A stretch of DNA of 24,372 nucleotides, from positions 2,067,451-2,091,822 of the forward strand of contig BFEA01000109.1 of NCBI GenBank assembly GCA_003427395.1, given 5' to 3'. The notes under the pieces were generated by a model. The model ran no database searches and was not told the DNA's origin. It saw only the letters and a program-made list of their open reading frames with translations. This document shows positions 8,153-16,560 of this stretch, piece by piece (positions within the stretch are counted from its first letter, which is position 1; every line of letters begins with the position of its first letter). The stretch is from Chara braunii (lineage: Eukaryota; Streptophyta; Charophyceae; Charales; Characeae). The position numbers and the translations under genes are program-made.

Positions 8153-8971
8153 TTACTGCGCTTGAGGAAAGTCCGCAATAGTCGTCACCGACCTGTACCG
8201 CAGGCTCCCTCTGCTGCTCCTCATCGCTATGCTGCTTCTGGTGGTCCCCATGCTGCTCCCTTTGCTGCTCTCCAGAAGTAACATCACTGCCCTCTCCACC
8301 ATGCCGTTCATGGCCGATCTGTACCACAGGCTCCCTCTGCTGCTCCTCGTCGCTCTGCTGCTTCTGGTGGTCCCCACGCTGCTCCTCATCACTGTGCTGC
8401 TTCTCGTGGAAGTAGTCATCTGTGGCGTCGTCATATTGTCAAACTTCTTCCCACATTTTCCCTGTCCTGCGTTTGTCGCTTGTGGAATGACGCCGCAACC
8501 CAACGCGTAACACAGCTGAATGGCAGCCTTCGAAGTCGCCATGTATTCGGGGCCGTCATGTGCAGTTTGCATCAATGTCGTTCTCCTACGCGCGAGCAGC
8601 TGAGCCTTCATTCGTCCCAACGCCCTCTCCTGCTGACAAAGAAGGACAACAACAGACATGGCTGCAGCCACGACCGTCCTCTCCAGCGGTGTCAACAGCA
8701 CACATCTGACCTCTCTGCTGCCCTCCATCACCAACACTTCCACAGGAATGACATGTCTCCGCTGCCATGACGATGGTCGCCCCCATGACACTTCCGCAAA
8801 GCTACCCCCTCTGGGTTGACGTCGCTCTCCTTGGAAAATTGTGCTAAATGACACCCGCAGAGCGGCATGCGTCAATGGCGATGGACGGTACCACTGTGCA
8901 CACGAACACACAGCGCTGCGTTTTCGGGAAGGGACGCTGCCGCAAAGCCCGATTCGCCCGCGCTGCCGCAA
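8153..8971 (-). CDS. Uncharacterised protein with internal repeat (possibly frameshifted)
   Basis: The minus strand is open for 272 codons. A plausible internal start reads MEGSREVRCVLLTPLERTVV, leading to a helical, basic segment (residues about 95-135) and a Cys-containing stretch AAIQLCYALGCGVIP. From about 8436 downward a different minus frame becomes more protein-like: acidic/Gln-rich and made of two similar ~23-residue units of the type GDHQKQ-S-DEEQQREP-VQ-G, 42 codons apart. This suggests a one-base frameshift near 8431-8436 that joins the two frames. I do not recognise the family. Size and composition recall N-terminal regions of plant transposase-associated proteins, but that is speculation. 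No promoter or intron signals were identified. It could be a real exon or a decayed transposon gene. Confidence 0.4.
   Translation of the reverse strand: MRQRGRIGLCGSVPSRKRSAVCSCAQWYRPSPLTHAALRVSFSTIFQGERRQPRGGSFAEVSWGRPSSWQRRHVIPVEVLVMEGSREVRCVLLTPLERTVVAAAMSVVVLLCQQERALGRMKAQLLARRRTTLMQTAHDGPEYMATSKAAIQLCYALGCGVIPQATNAGQGKCGKKFDNMTTPQMTTSTRSSTVMRSSVGTTRSSRATRSSRGSLWYRSAMNGMVERAVMLLLESSKGSSMGTTRSSIAMRSSRGSLRYRSVTTIADFPQAQ
8190..8400. repeat. Two ~70-bp units spaced 126 bp apart
   Basis: The units at 8190-8259 and 8316-8385 differ at only about five positions. They are spaced by exactly 42 codons, so the duplication keeps the reading frame. Several differences are silent in the Glu/Gln-rich minus frame. 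Confidence 0.85.
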
Positions 8972-8986
8972 AGCCCGATTCTCCCG
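8935..8986. repeat. 26-bp tandem duplication
   Basis: The two units at 8935-8960 and 8961-8986 begin CGCTGCCGCAAAGCCCGATT and match at 25 of 26 positions. It overlaps the upstream end of the minus-strand ORF. Confidence 0.9.
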
Positions 8987-9498
8987 TGGCCCGTGTTTGC
9001 GCCGCCTGCGGATGGTCGTGCTAGCCGCACTTCAAATTTTGAATTTCGAATGTGAGGTCCCCTATTTTTTTTTCTGGTTTTCATCGCCGGGCGGTGCCCT
9101 TTCCCGCGGGACACCACTGGACCATGCCATCTCCACACGGTCACAAGATGCTGGACACTGCCGCCGTATGAAAATGGGCAGGACAGGGTACAAGGAAACG
9201 TCCTTGGGGGTCATCCCCCGTTGCAATTGCATAAATTCTGGTCTGATTGCAAATGCGATCAAATGCATTTCTGACAGTGCTAGTGCCAGTGTGCCCTAAG
9301 ATTGGAGCCATCACAACCGGCTACTGTAGGCCTTCAACGGGCAAGGGCCCTTACCCCTGCCAGGGTGAAGGGCAGTCACTCTCAGAGGGGGGAAAAAAAA
9401 CACCAAAAAAAGACCGGCGAGGACCCACTGGTGTCATGCTCAACCTTCAAGCTAAGCACAACGTCCATGCATTCTAATCACGTACATATTAGTGGACG
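8987..9498. other. Unassigned sequence
   Basis: No supported gene. Contains a T run at 9064-9074, A-rich stretches near 9393-9412 and moderate GC elsewhere. Short open frames here lack recognisable motifs. Confidence 0.5.
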
Positions 9499-9523
9499 TA
9501 GCTCGTAGTCTTTCGGGATTATG

Positions 9524-9587
<64 letters not shown>

Positions 9588-9690
9588 AGACAAGATTAGC
9601 ATGGCCCCTGCGTAAGGATGACACGCATAAATCGAGAAATGGTCCACTCTCTTAAAAAATGAAAATGAAAAAGAAAGACATAGCTCGTAG
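9499..9690 (+). pseudogene. U6 snRNA retropseudogene with target-site duplications
   Basis: The segment 9508-9645 matches U6 snRNA: a 5' stem-loop GTCTTTCGGGATTATG, then ACAGACAAGATTAGCATGG (ACAGAGA box with one change), CCCCTGCGTAAGGATGACAC and AAATCGAGAAATGGTCC. Between the 5' stem-loop and the ACAGA box, the short A run of normal U6 is replaced by 63 A (9524-9586). The copy ends in an A-rich tail (9653-9680). It is flanked by identical 10-bp direct repeats TAGCTCGTAG at 9499-9508 and 9681-9690. This is the structure of a LINE-mobilised RNA copy. There is no Pol III T-run after GGTCC, so it is unlikely to be expressed. In life U6 forms the catalytic core of the spliceosome with U2. Confidence 0.88.
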
Positions 9691-10542
9691 GTTTTTTTTT
9701 TTTTTTTACCGTCTCGAGGGGGGCGGGGGGGAAAAAAACGAAAAATGCAGCCATATATTTCTCTCTCACCTCACATATTTTTAACTGGCGTTCTGCCCAT
9801 GTCATGAAACATATTTTTTTTATCTTTCACTACCAACCAACCACTACTCCTAAGGGTGTACAGGGGAACCCTGCAAGCATAGCTTTCGACCTGTCTTCGG
9901 TGAAGGGAGGTTACCTCTCTCGGTGGAGAAAGGTAACGGCCTGTTTACAAAAAAGAAAAAAGAAAAAAAAAAGGAGATGCCCCGCCTCTCCTCCTTTTTG
10001 CCACAGGAGATCGACCACGGCCAGGACGCCCGAGTTCGTTATTTTGCATAGGGACAGGGGACGGTGCGTCTTTACCACCCCTTCTTCCACCTCCACTCCT
10101 TCCCCCACCCCCCTCCTCTCTTCCCAGTCGGCCCTCGCCCTGCCTCCTCTACGTTCCCCTCGATCTTCCACCTCCTCTGCGTGCGTACTCCTCGCACGAG
10201 GCAATCGAGGACTCTGGACAAGAATGAAGGGAAGCCCTTCCTCATGGCTCTCGGCGCACCAGTCCATTTGCATGGGCCCATGGGGTGAACCAATACTGTT
10301 GTGAGATACTGACTGTTGATTCGTGAAGATCTACGGCAAGATTCCCTCAACTGCGGGCTGATGAGGGACGGAATGCAAAAACAGAAGAAAACGATCGCAT
10401 GTCGAGGAGGCACTGCCGGCCATCGAAACGGATGATGCCAGCAGGCGTCGCACAACGGGGTGCTGACTCAGAACGTAGTCGCACAGGTCCTTGGGCGGCT
10501 TTGGGCCCCAGTCGCACAAGTGCTAAGCGCTACCCGTAGTCA
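9691..10542. other. No confident gene; T-, G- and pyrimidine-rich tracts
   Basis: Starts with a T run (9692-9707) and a G-rich patch (9718-9730). A CT-rich stretch (10075-10180) gives long open frames on both strands that look compositional. I see no conserved domain. A host exon cannot be excluded. Confidence 0.4.
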
Positions 10543-10748
10543 GGGCATACTCTCACACTAGGATTTTTCCTACCAAGCTCTGGACGTGATTGCAGTCAGA
10601 TGCATGCAAGTCAGATACATTCGGGGGCAAGGTCCCACTTGCGCAACTTAGGAGATTTCGGCCGTTGATCTTTGCTATCTACGGTCAGTATCTCTTAATT
10701 CGTGCAAGTGGGACCTAGGCCCGGGAAAGTGCTAGTGTGAGTACGCCC
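10543..10748. mobile_element. 206-bp MITE, PIF/Harbinger-like
   Basis: The left end GGGCATACTCTCACACTAG pairs with the complement of the right end, GGGCGTACTCACACTAG, with one transition and one 2-base indel. TCA flanks both ends (10540-10542 and 10749-10751), a 3-bp duplication as made by Harbinger transposases (which usually prefer TWA). Inside is another inverted repeat of about 36 bp with 28 matches (AGGTCCCACTTGC... and its complement). No coding. It depends on a transposase elsewhere. Confidence 0.7.
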
Positions 10749-10795
10749 TCAGAGCTACTTGCTAGACGACCTCCTTAAGGCATCTCACCGTAATT

Positions 10796-10840
10796 GAGGT
10801 CAGATACATTCGGGAAAGTGCTAGTGTAGAATGGCCCCGT
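10796..10840. mobile_element. Fragment related to the 10543 MITE
   Basis: The words GTCAGATACATTCGGG and GGGAAAGTGCTAGTGT, both found inside or at the right end of the neighbouring MITE (10608-10735), recur here joined together and run into AGAATGGCCCC. It looks like a truncated or internally deleted second copy. Confidence 0.55.
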
Positions 10841-10856
10841 CGTAGTGTTGCTTGCA

Positions 10857-10906
10857 GCAGCAACAACGCAGGACAGCTACGATCATCCTGTCCTGTTCAT
10901 TGCTGC
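10857..10906. other. Imperfect hairpin
   Basis: GCAGCAACAACGCAGGACAG at 10857-10876 pairs with CTGTCCTGTTCATTGCTGC at 10888-10906 apart from a small internal bulge; the loop is 11 bases. No role is evident. Confidence 0.6.
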
Positions 10907-10956
10907 CCTGGGAAAATCACACGAGGACTATAACGACTAAATCTGGCCGTGATTGT

Positions 10957-11148
10957 CGCCAGATGCATTCACTGCCATTCAGGAAACGACACCTCTAGAC
11001 TCCCATTGAACCCCACTTCAACCATCAAAAGGCAATTATAGAACCCACCTACCGCCAGAAGCATTCAGGAAACCACACATCTAGACTGCCATTGAGCCCC
11101 AACTCATTCATTCACGATAAGGCTACTAGATAATATAGAACCCACCTA
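10957..11148. repeat. Diverged tandem duplication of ~95 bp
   Basis: Copies at 10957-11051 and 11052-11148 share CGCCAGA-GCATTC, CATTCAGGAAAC-ACAC-TCTAGACT, CCATTGA-CCCCA and ATAGAACCCACCTA in the same order, with small indels in between. Confidence 0.8.
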
Positions 11149-11519
11149 TCTCAGGCTATTTATTGTTCTCGGGGATAAGGTCGCGTGCCGTCCATCGACA
11201 GACCAAGTACGTTATGTCGTACAATGTCGCACAAGAAGTGCTAGAAGTTCGAAAAGGAAGAATATAGCATACGAATTTCGAGAAGCTGCTGATGCATTGG
11301 TTGGTGTTCCCCCGTACTATACCTGGACTAGCGAGAGGATGAGATAGATGAGAGACGAATATAGCTTAGTACTTAAAAAAAAAAAAAAAAGTCTGCTCTC
11401 CACGAATAGATTGGAGGCTTGTTCCCATTGAAAAAAGGAAAAAGGAAAAAAGAGAGAAGTCTGGTGACATAAGATGGCCCTGAAGGAGTGGGAGGCGCTT
11501 ATGTGTGGCACGGCATGGG
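11149..11519. other. Unassigned AT-leaning sequence with A-rich tracts
   Basis: A poly(A) run at 11374-11389 and a GGAAAAA repeat near 11431-11455. The stretch GCTCTCCACGAATAGATTGGAGGC (about 11396-11419) resembles GCTCCCCACCAATAGACTGGAGCC (about 11861-11884), so a dispersed repeat is likely. No gene is seen. Confidence 0.5.
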
Positions 11520-11549
11520 AAATTCCAAATTATCTCCTGGCTCGTCTGG

Positions 11550-11830
11550 CTAAAGAGGAGCTTAGCCGTGAGCTAAGTTGGCAGGCTAACCTACTGGCGG
11601 AAACTTACCAGCCAAATTAGAGGCTATAGCTTAGCCGGCTAAGTTAGCAGGCTATCCTGGCAGGCTAACTTACTGGGGGTAACTTTAAGTTAGCCGAATT
11701 AGAGGCTATAGCTTACTAGCCGGCTAACGCTAACGAAGAGCTTAGCTACTTAGCCGAATTGGAGGCTATAGCTTACTAGCCGGCTAAGTTGCCGGCTAAC
11801 GAAGAGCTTAGCTGGCAGGCACTAAGTAAC
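11550..11830. repeat. TTAGCC/GGCTAA palindrome-rich repeat block
   Basis: The block contains about three copies of a ~60-bp unit with the core GAGGCTATAGCTTACTAGCC followed by GGCTAA (from about 11611, 11690 and 11750). The 12-bp palindrome TTAGCCGGCTAA or one-base variants recur, and scattered GGCTAA and TTAGCC words fill the spaces. Copies two and three are spaced by 60 bp and nearly identical. No coding. Confidence 0.85.
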
Positions 11831-12001
11831 TTACGCTGGACCCGTTTTCCAGCAGGTGTAGCTCCCCACCAATAGACTGGAGCCCCCTGCAAGAGAGGTA
11901 GGAGTGTATGCTCTTATCATCACTTCTATCTGTCAATGCGGGGTGAAAATATTAAAAAAGTATAAAAAAAAAGTAACTTCTGCTTTAGAAAATTTGCTTC
12001 A

Positions 12002-12200
12002 GCCGGCTAAGCCGGCTAAGCTGTCACTACCTTCTTCCCCCTGTCACTACCTTCTTCCCCTGAATACAACGCACGGTCATTATAGCTGTATTTAGACTGA
12101 AACATACCTCAAATACAGCTACAATGACCGTACGTTCTATTCAGGTGAAGACGGTAGCTTGGAGGCTACGTTAGCCGGCTAAGTTGCTGGCTAACAAGGA
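12002..12200. repeat. Long hairpin flanked by TTAGCCGGCTAA palindromes
   Basis: Arms 12047-12093 and 12111-12157 pair over 47 bp with five mismatches around a 17-base loop. The arm core reads ACGGTCATTATAGCTGTATTT on the left. On both sides lie GCCGGCTAA palindromes (12002-12020 and 12171-12183) like those at 11550-11830. A 20-bp tandem duplication, CTGTCACTACCTTCTTCCCC, fills 12021-12060 and its second copy enters the left arm. It may be a foldback element or a hairpin RNA source; nothing here decides which. Confidence 0.8.
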
Positions 12201-12236
12201 GCAACGTAGCCGGCAGGCAACTACTGCCTGTGGCCT

Positions 12237-12322
12237 CCAGGCATGGGAAAGCGAGAGCCGTAGATTACATAAGGGGGCCTGCAGGCATTGAAAAGGGAGA
12301 GCCGTAGATTTACATATGGGCC
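12237..12322. repeat. Diverged tandem duplication of ~43 bp
   Basis: Two copies (12237-12279 and 12281-12322) share GCATTGAAAA-like or GCATGGGAAA-like starts, GAGAGCCGTAGATT and ACATA-GGGCC endings. Confidence 0.75.
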
Positions 12323-12616
12323 AACGTATGAGGAAACAACTAGGTAGTGGTAGGAAGCACCTATCGATAGCCGATCCGAACGAAGATCCGATAGGCAGGC
12401 AGGACCAGATCGTTTTTTTTTCAAAAGTGGAAAGAGTAGAGTTCACAAGTCGACACAAAAAGATGGCAAATGCCCCTCGTCTCGTGCGGAATTTAATGCT
12501 CATTTAACGGTCATCTTCTTTCCTTTTCCTTTCGCTTTTTGTATCTTGATGAATTCCTAATCCGGAAACGAAGACAACTCATGTCGTTATGGTGCGAACA
12601 AGGTGATGTGCGTTTG

Positions 12617-12618
<2 letters not shown>

Positions 12619-12693
<75 letters not shown>
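12619..12693. repeat. (GA)n microsatellite
   Basis: About 37 uninterrupted GA units. Confidence 0.97.
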
Positions 12694-12696
<3 letters not shown>

Positions 12697-12746
12697 GCTC
12701 AACAGCCATTCCGGGTACCCAAATTAGCTGTTCAATTAAGTGTCCA

Positions 12747-12950
12747 TTCAATCGTACAGTCAGCGAATTCAGTTCCCCACGCTGGCTTGGCCGTTATCTC
12801 TCTTGCACGAGAACGTATGATGAAGCATAAACACGGTCCGATAATCCTCTTCAATCGTCCAGTCAGCGAATTGAGTTCCCCACGCTGGCTTGGCTGTTTT
12901 CTCTCTTGCACTAGAACGAATGAGGAAACACAAACACGGTCCGATAATCC
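12747..12950. repeat. 103-bp tandem duplication, about 90% identical
   Basis: Copies of 101 bp at 12747-12847 and 12850-12950 differ at about ten positions. Both contain AGTTCCCCACGCTGGCTTGG and AACACGGTCCGATAATCC. The pair is bracketed by (GA)n on the left and (CT)n on the right. Confidence 0.92.
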
Positions 12951-12978
12951 GTCTAGCACAGTAGATTGGTCATGGACC

Positions 12979-12983
<5 letters not shown>

Positions 12984-13022
<39 letters not shown>

Positions 13023-13661
13023 NNNNNNNNNNNNNNNNNNNNNNNNNNNNNNNNNNNNNNNNNNNNNNNNNNNNNNNNNNNNNNNNNNNNNNNNNNNNNN
13101 NNNNNNNNNNNNNNNNNNNNNNNNNNNNNNNNNNNNNNNNNNNNNNNNNNNNNNNNNNNNNNNNNNNNNNNNNNNNNNNNNNNNNNNNNNNNNNNNNNNN
13201 NNNNNNNNNNNNNNNNNNNNNNNNNNNNNNNNNNNNNNNNNNNNNNNNNNNNNNNNNNNNNNNNNNNNNNNNNNNNNNNNNNNNNNNNNNNNNNNNNNNN
13301 NNNNNNNNNNNNNNNNNNNNNNNNNNNNNNNNNNNNNNNNNNNNNNNNNNNNNNNNNNNNNNNNNNNNNNNNNNNNNNNNNNNNNNNNNNNNNNNNNNNN
13401 NNNNNNNNNNNNNNNNNNNNNNNNNNNNNNNNNNNNNNNNNNNNNNNNNNNNNNNNNNNNNNNNNNNNNNNNNNNNNNNNNNNNNNNNNNNNNNNNNNNN
13501 NNNNNNNNNNNNNNNNNNNNNNNNNNNNNNNNNNNNNNNNNNNNNNNNNNNNNNNNNNNNNNNNNNNNNNNNNNNNNNNNNNNNNNNNNNNNNNNNNNNN
13601 NNNNNNNNNNNNNNNNNNNNNNNNNNNNNNNNNNNNNNNNNNNNNNNNNNNNNNNNNNNNN

Positions 13662-13696
<35 letters not shown>
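12984..13696. repeat. (CT)n microsatellite interrupted by a 639-base N gap
   Basis: CT repeats at 12984-13022 and 13662-13696 border Ns from 13023 to 13661. The gap may be simply unresolved microsatellite or may hide other sequence; its true length is unknown. Confidence 0.95.
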
Positions 13697-13697
<1 letters not shown>

Positions 13698-14237
13698 GAT
13701 CGCTTGCTTGGGCGCGCGATTTATTGTGAACAATATCAGCGGTGGTAAAGCGTTCTTCTCTCCACCGTTGCTTAACATCAGGCCCCACGTGACTGCTCGC
13801 CTACGAGAAATGAACAGTAGTTATTCAACAGTCTTTCTCGGCAGTTGAAATCAACAGCAAATGTGTCGATCATCAAACCTCGCCCTTCCTTGCACATCCC
13901 TGTTCATTTTAACCGCCCATTTTAATCTGATCTTGCCCTCAGGCCCCTCACTACGCTACATTGAGCCTCTTCTGAAACAACGGCCGTTCGCACCACTGTA
14001 GATACTAGACAGTGTAGAGTGCCGGCCGTACCTTCAAGGCTTCACCCCTGCTTTCGGCTAGCTAGCTTAGCCTGCTGAGATGTAGGCACATGCATTGGAG
14101 ACTTGGAAAGAGCACCCCACTCGGACGTTGGCCAGACTGAGGGCGGTTTCCCCCAAGGGCTGACGAGTGCCTAAGCGTTTCGTTTTCTATTTATATTTTT
14201 TTAGTTTGAAAGTTGAACCGCGTCCGGTCGGTACAAC
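13697..14237. other. Unassigned sequence with one bulged hairpin
   Basis: No gene recognised. A hairpin at 13980-14029 pairs ACGGCCG with CGGCCGT at its base and CACTGT with ACAGTG higher up, with bulges. CACTCG (14117) and CGAGTG (14163) form a weaker inverted pair. I found no tRNA or rRNA signature. Confidence 0.5.
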
Positions 14238-14240
14238 AAA

Positions 14241-14275
<35 letters not shown>

Positions 14276-14277
14276 AT
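14238..14277. repeat. (AAAT)10 microsatellite
   Basis: Ten AAAT units. The 8-mer GTCCGGTC occurs on both sides (14222-14229 and 14281-14288). Confidence 0.95.
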
Positions 14278-14743
14278 CATGTCCGGTCAGATCTGATCAT
14301 TGGTCGAAGTTCTCTCCCCGTGGCAGCCATCTTCCTTTTTGCTTTTTTAAACGCATCCCAGTGCTCGTTCATGGCATCATCGTGCCATACCTGGAGTGAG
14401 AGAACTGGCCTTGCCTCTTCCAGCTTCCATCCTGTCTACGTTTCGAATTCGATGGTGCGCAGCCCCCCTCCCCCGCGTGGGAACGTTACAGAGTAATACA
14501 GGCCCGCCTTCTCGTCACGGTGAAGAAACGGATTGTGCGATTCCCATCCAGCTTCGTACTAAGTTCCTAGTCATCTTCACGTTGGTCTACTAGTTGAATG
14601 GTGGAAATTCTGTGAAGCGCAACACGAGCGCACACACGCAGACAAGCACACACACGCACAAAGAGGGGGGCAATAAGAGAGACTCAGGAGGAGAGAGCAC
14701 GTTAGGGGCTCACGATGCTTCACATTACGTTCCACCCGGGTGG

Positions 14744-14744
<1 letters not shown>
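14278..14744. other. Unassigned sequence
   Basis: No recognisable gene. A short open frame near 14396-14593 has no domain. Short CACACA and GAGAGA words lead into the following microsatellite. Confidence 0.45.
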
Positions 14745-14788
<44 letters not shown>

Positions 14789-14817
14789 GCGTGTGTGTGT
14801 GTGTGTGTGAGAGAGAG
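14745..14817. repeat. Compound (GA)n-(GT)n microsatellite
   Basis: (GA)n at 14745-14786, (GT)n at 14791-14808 and a short GA run that ends at a single N (14818). Confidence 0.95.
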
Positions 14818-14852
14818 NTGAAGTGGACATGAGTTATGCCAGTCTTTCCACC

Positions 14853-14888
14853 CTGTCTCTTATACACATCTAGATGTGTATAAGAGAC

Positions 14889-14890
<2 letters not shown>
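14853..14890. other. Embedded Nextera mate-pair junction adapter
   Basis: CTGTCTCTTATACACATCT is followed directly by its reverse complement AGATGTGTATAAGAGACAG. This is the Tn5 mosaic-end pair joined head to head, exactly the circularisation junction of Nextera mate-pair libraries. It is library contamination. Sequence left and right of it came from the two ends of one large fragment, so their adjacency here is artificial. Confidence 0.97.

Positions 14891-14950
<60 letters not shown>
14891..14950. repeat. (GA)n and (GACA)n microsatellite
   Basis: GA units to about 14934, then four to five GACA units. The repeat begins at the very base after the adapter. Confidence 0.95.
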
Positions 14951-15536
14951 TGTTCGGTCTGTTTCTTTATTGCTTTTGTGGTGGTTAGTCTATTGATTTG
15001 TCAAGCCGTATCTCGTCACGGTGGGATACGCAATTGTTTGTTATGACATCATTGACATGAGAACTCTAATTCATATTTACTTCATCGTTGTTTCTTCTTT
15101 ACTCATGGTGTCAGATAATCCCTGTGCTGTGCTATGCCGGTGCAGAAGTTACGAACCTGGTCCTCATACCACCCCCTCTAGTAGAGGTCGCTGGCGTCAA
15201 AAAAAAAAAAAAGATCTGGTCAGGTATAGCGCCAGGCGGTCCTTTGCCCTCAGGCCTACAGTAGCTTTAGCCGGACGACGACTTCACTAGGGTGGTTGTC
15301 TATGGATCTTCATTGTATCATCTACTAGCCCCTCTATTGTGCTATAGGTGTACCTAAACTTAACCTTAATCAGGTGAGACATAGCACCAGTGCCCCTAAC
15401 TTGCCCTAAGTGGCCCCTTACCTTTGGGTACAGGCCCTGCTTGACTATGTGGCGGCACTGTGCATCCAGACCTTAGCAAGGCGCCCCCTTGGATCCTTTC
15501 CTGGGTTCTTTGTGCAACTCCCTGCAGGACATAGGG
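14951..15536. other. Unassigned sequence
   Basis: No gene recognised. A poly(A) run at 15200-15213 and a small palindrome CCTCTAGTAGAGG (about 15175-15187) are the only clear features. Confidence 0.45.
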
Positions 15537-15604
15537 ATAAACTTTAAAAATCGATCTTGACAAACATGGCATAAACTTAAAAAATCGATCTTGACAAACA
15601 TGGC
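15537..15604. repeat. 34-bp perfect-phase tandem duplication
   Basis: Units at 15537-15570 and 15571-15604 differ by one base (T/A). Each contains AAAAATCGATCTTGACAAAC. Confidence 0.95.
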
Positions 15605-16008
15605 ACTAACCATAGTTATTTTACTTGTTGCCTTCAGTCTCAAGCTGAGAACTTGACAAGTGCATCCCCAGCCCCAGCGCCAGAATGTGGGTGCGCACAG
15701 TAATTCATCGCCGCGTCCTACCTTCATATCTGGCTTCACATGGCATACATTGTTGTGTGTGATGATGGGGGGCCATCAGCTTCGGAATTGGTGTGACCAG
15801 GTCGCTCTGAATGGGACAGTGTGTAAAGTGGTTGCCCACATTACAGAGGCCTGGGGTACAAATGCAAGTACAGGGCCCCATAGTTGGCAAGCTGGTAAAA
15901 TGCCGCCCGGGCCAAGGGACTTGAGTGAAGTTGAGTCCTCCAGTGCGTGGGTACTAGGTAGTAATTCCTGAAAAGTGCCAAATTGAATAGCAAGAAGCAA
16001 GCTATAGA
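15605..16008. other. Unassigned sequence
   Basis: Overlapping short open frames on both strands, with no domain or motif that I recognise. Confidence 0.4.
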
Positions 16009-16560
16009 GACAGCTAACGGCAATCTGTACTTAGCAACTATAGCTAACTTTCAGCTAACTCTACAGAGACTGAGTCTGCTCTGCACGTAGCAGCTACGCC
16101 CTACAGCTAACTGTAAGCTGCCAACTGCGCAACCACAGCTAACTTTCAACTAACTTTCAGCTAACTTTCAGCTACCTTTCAGCTACCTTTCAGCTTACGT
16201 TCAGCTAACTCTCAGCTAACTTTCAGCTAGCCCTCAGCTAACTCCCAGCTAACTTTCAACTAAGTTTCAGCTGACTTTGAGCTAACTTTCAGCTAACTTT
16301 CAGCTAACTTTCACTGACAGCTAACCCTCAGCTAACCCTACAGAGTCTAGACTCTAGACTTAGCAGCCAGAGCTAACTTTCAGCTAACTACACAGCGTCT
16401 ATGCTTATTAGCAACTCCAGCTAACTCTGAGCTGCTGCTAACTGCTACCTATACTTAGCAACAACAGCTATCTATACTTATCAACTAATAGTTTGACTCT
16501 AGAGTCTATACATAGCCACTACATCTAACTTGCAGCTAAATTTCAGCTCACAACCTCAAA
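16009..16560. repeat. 11-bp CAGCTAACTTT minisatellite
   Basis: Between 16136 and 16311 there are 16 consecutive 11-base units in perfect phase with consensus CAGCTAACTTT; variants change one to four bases. On both sides (16009-16135 and 16312-16560) the same AGCTAAC word recurs in decayed, irregular spacing mixed with ACAGAGACT-type words. No coding. The AGCT core makes every unit locally palindromic. Confidence 0.92.

Noticed and set aside
8229-8510. Leu-rich plus-strand ORF resembling membrane helices
   Set aside because: It is the complement of the CAG/GAG-rich repeat; hydrophobicity is a by-product of CTG/CTC codons.
9480-9508. TATA-like ACATATTA upstream of the U6 copy as a Pol III promoter
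   Set aside because: It lies outside the target-site duplication and is too close to the U6 start; a retrocopy would not bring its promoter.
9804-10304. 166-codon plus-strand ORF
   Set aside because: Overlaps equally long minus-strand frames in a CT-rich stretch; Pro/Ser/Thr-rich composition and no domain.
12616-13788. Very long open frames over the GA/CT repeats and the N gap, both strands
   Set aside because: They consist of Arg-Glu or Leu-Ser dipeptide repeats and unknown residues; open only because the microsatellite and Ns lack stops.
14105-14175. Possible structured RNA or tRNA
   Set aside because: No GGTTCGA-type B box or cloverleaf; only short inverted words.
14577-14867. ORF beginning MYKRQ
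   Set aside because: Its start lies in the sequencing adapter; a known contaminant peptide.
15660-15971. 103-codon plus-strand ORF
   Set aside because: Overlapped by several minus-strand frames and without motif or codon evidence.
16009-16560. Possible CRISPR-like array
   Set aside because: Units are 11 bp, tandem and without unique spacers; eukaryotic minisatellite.
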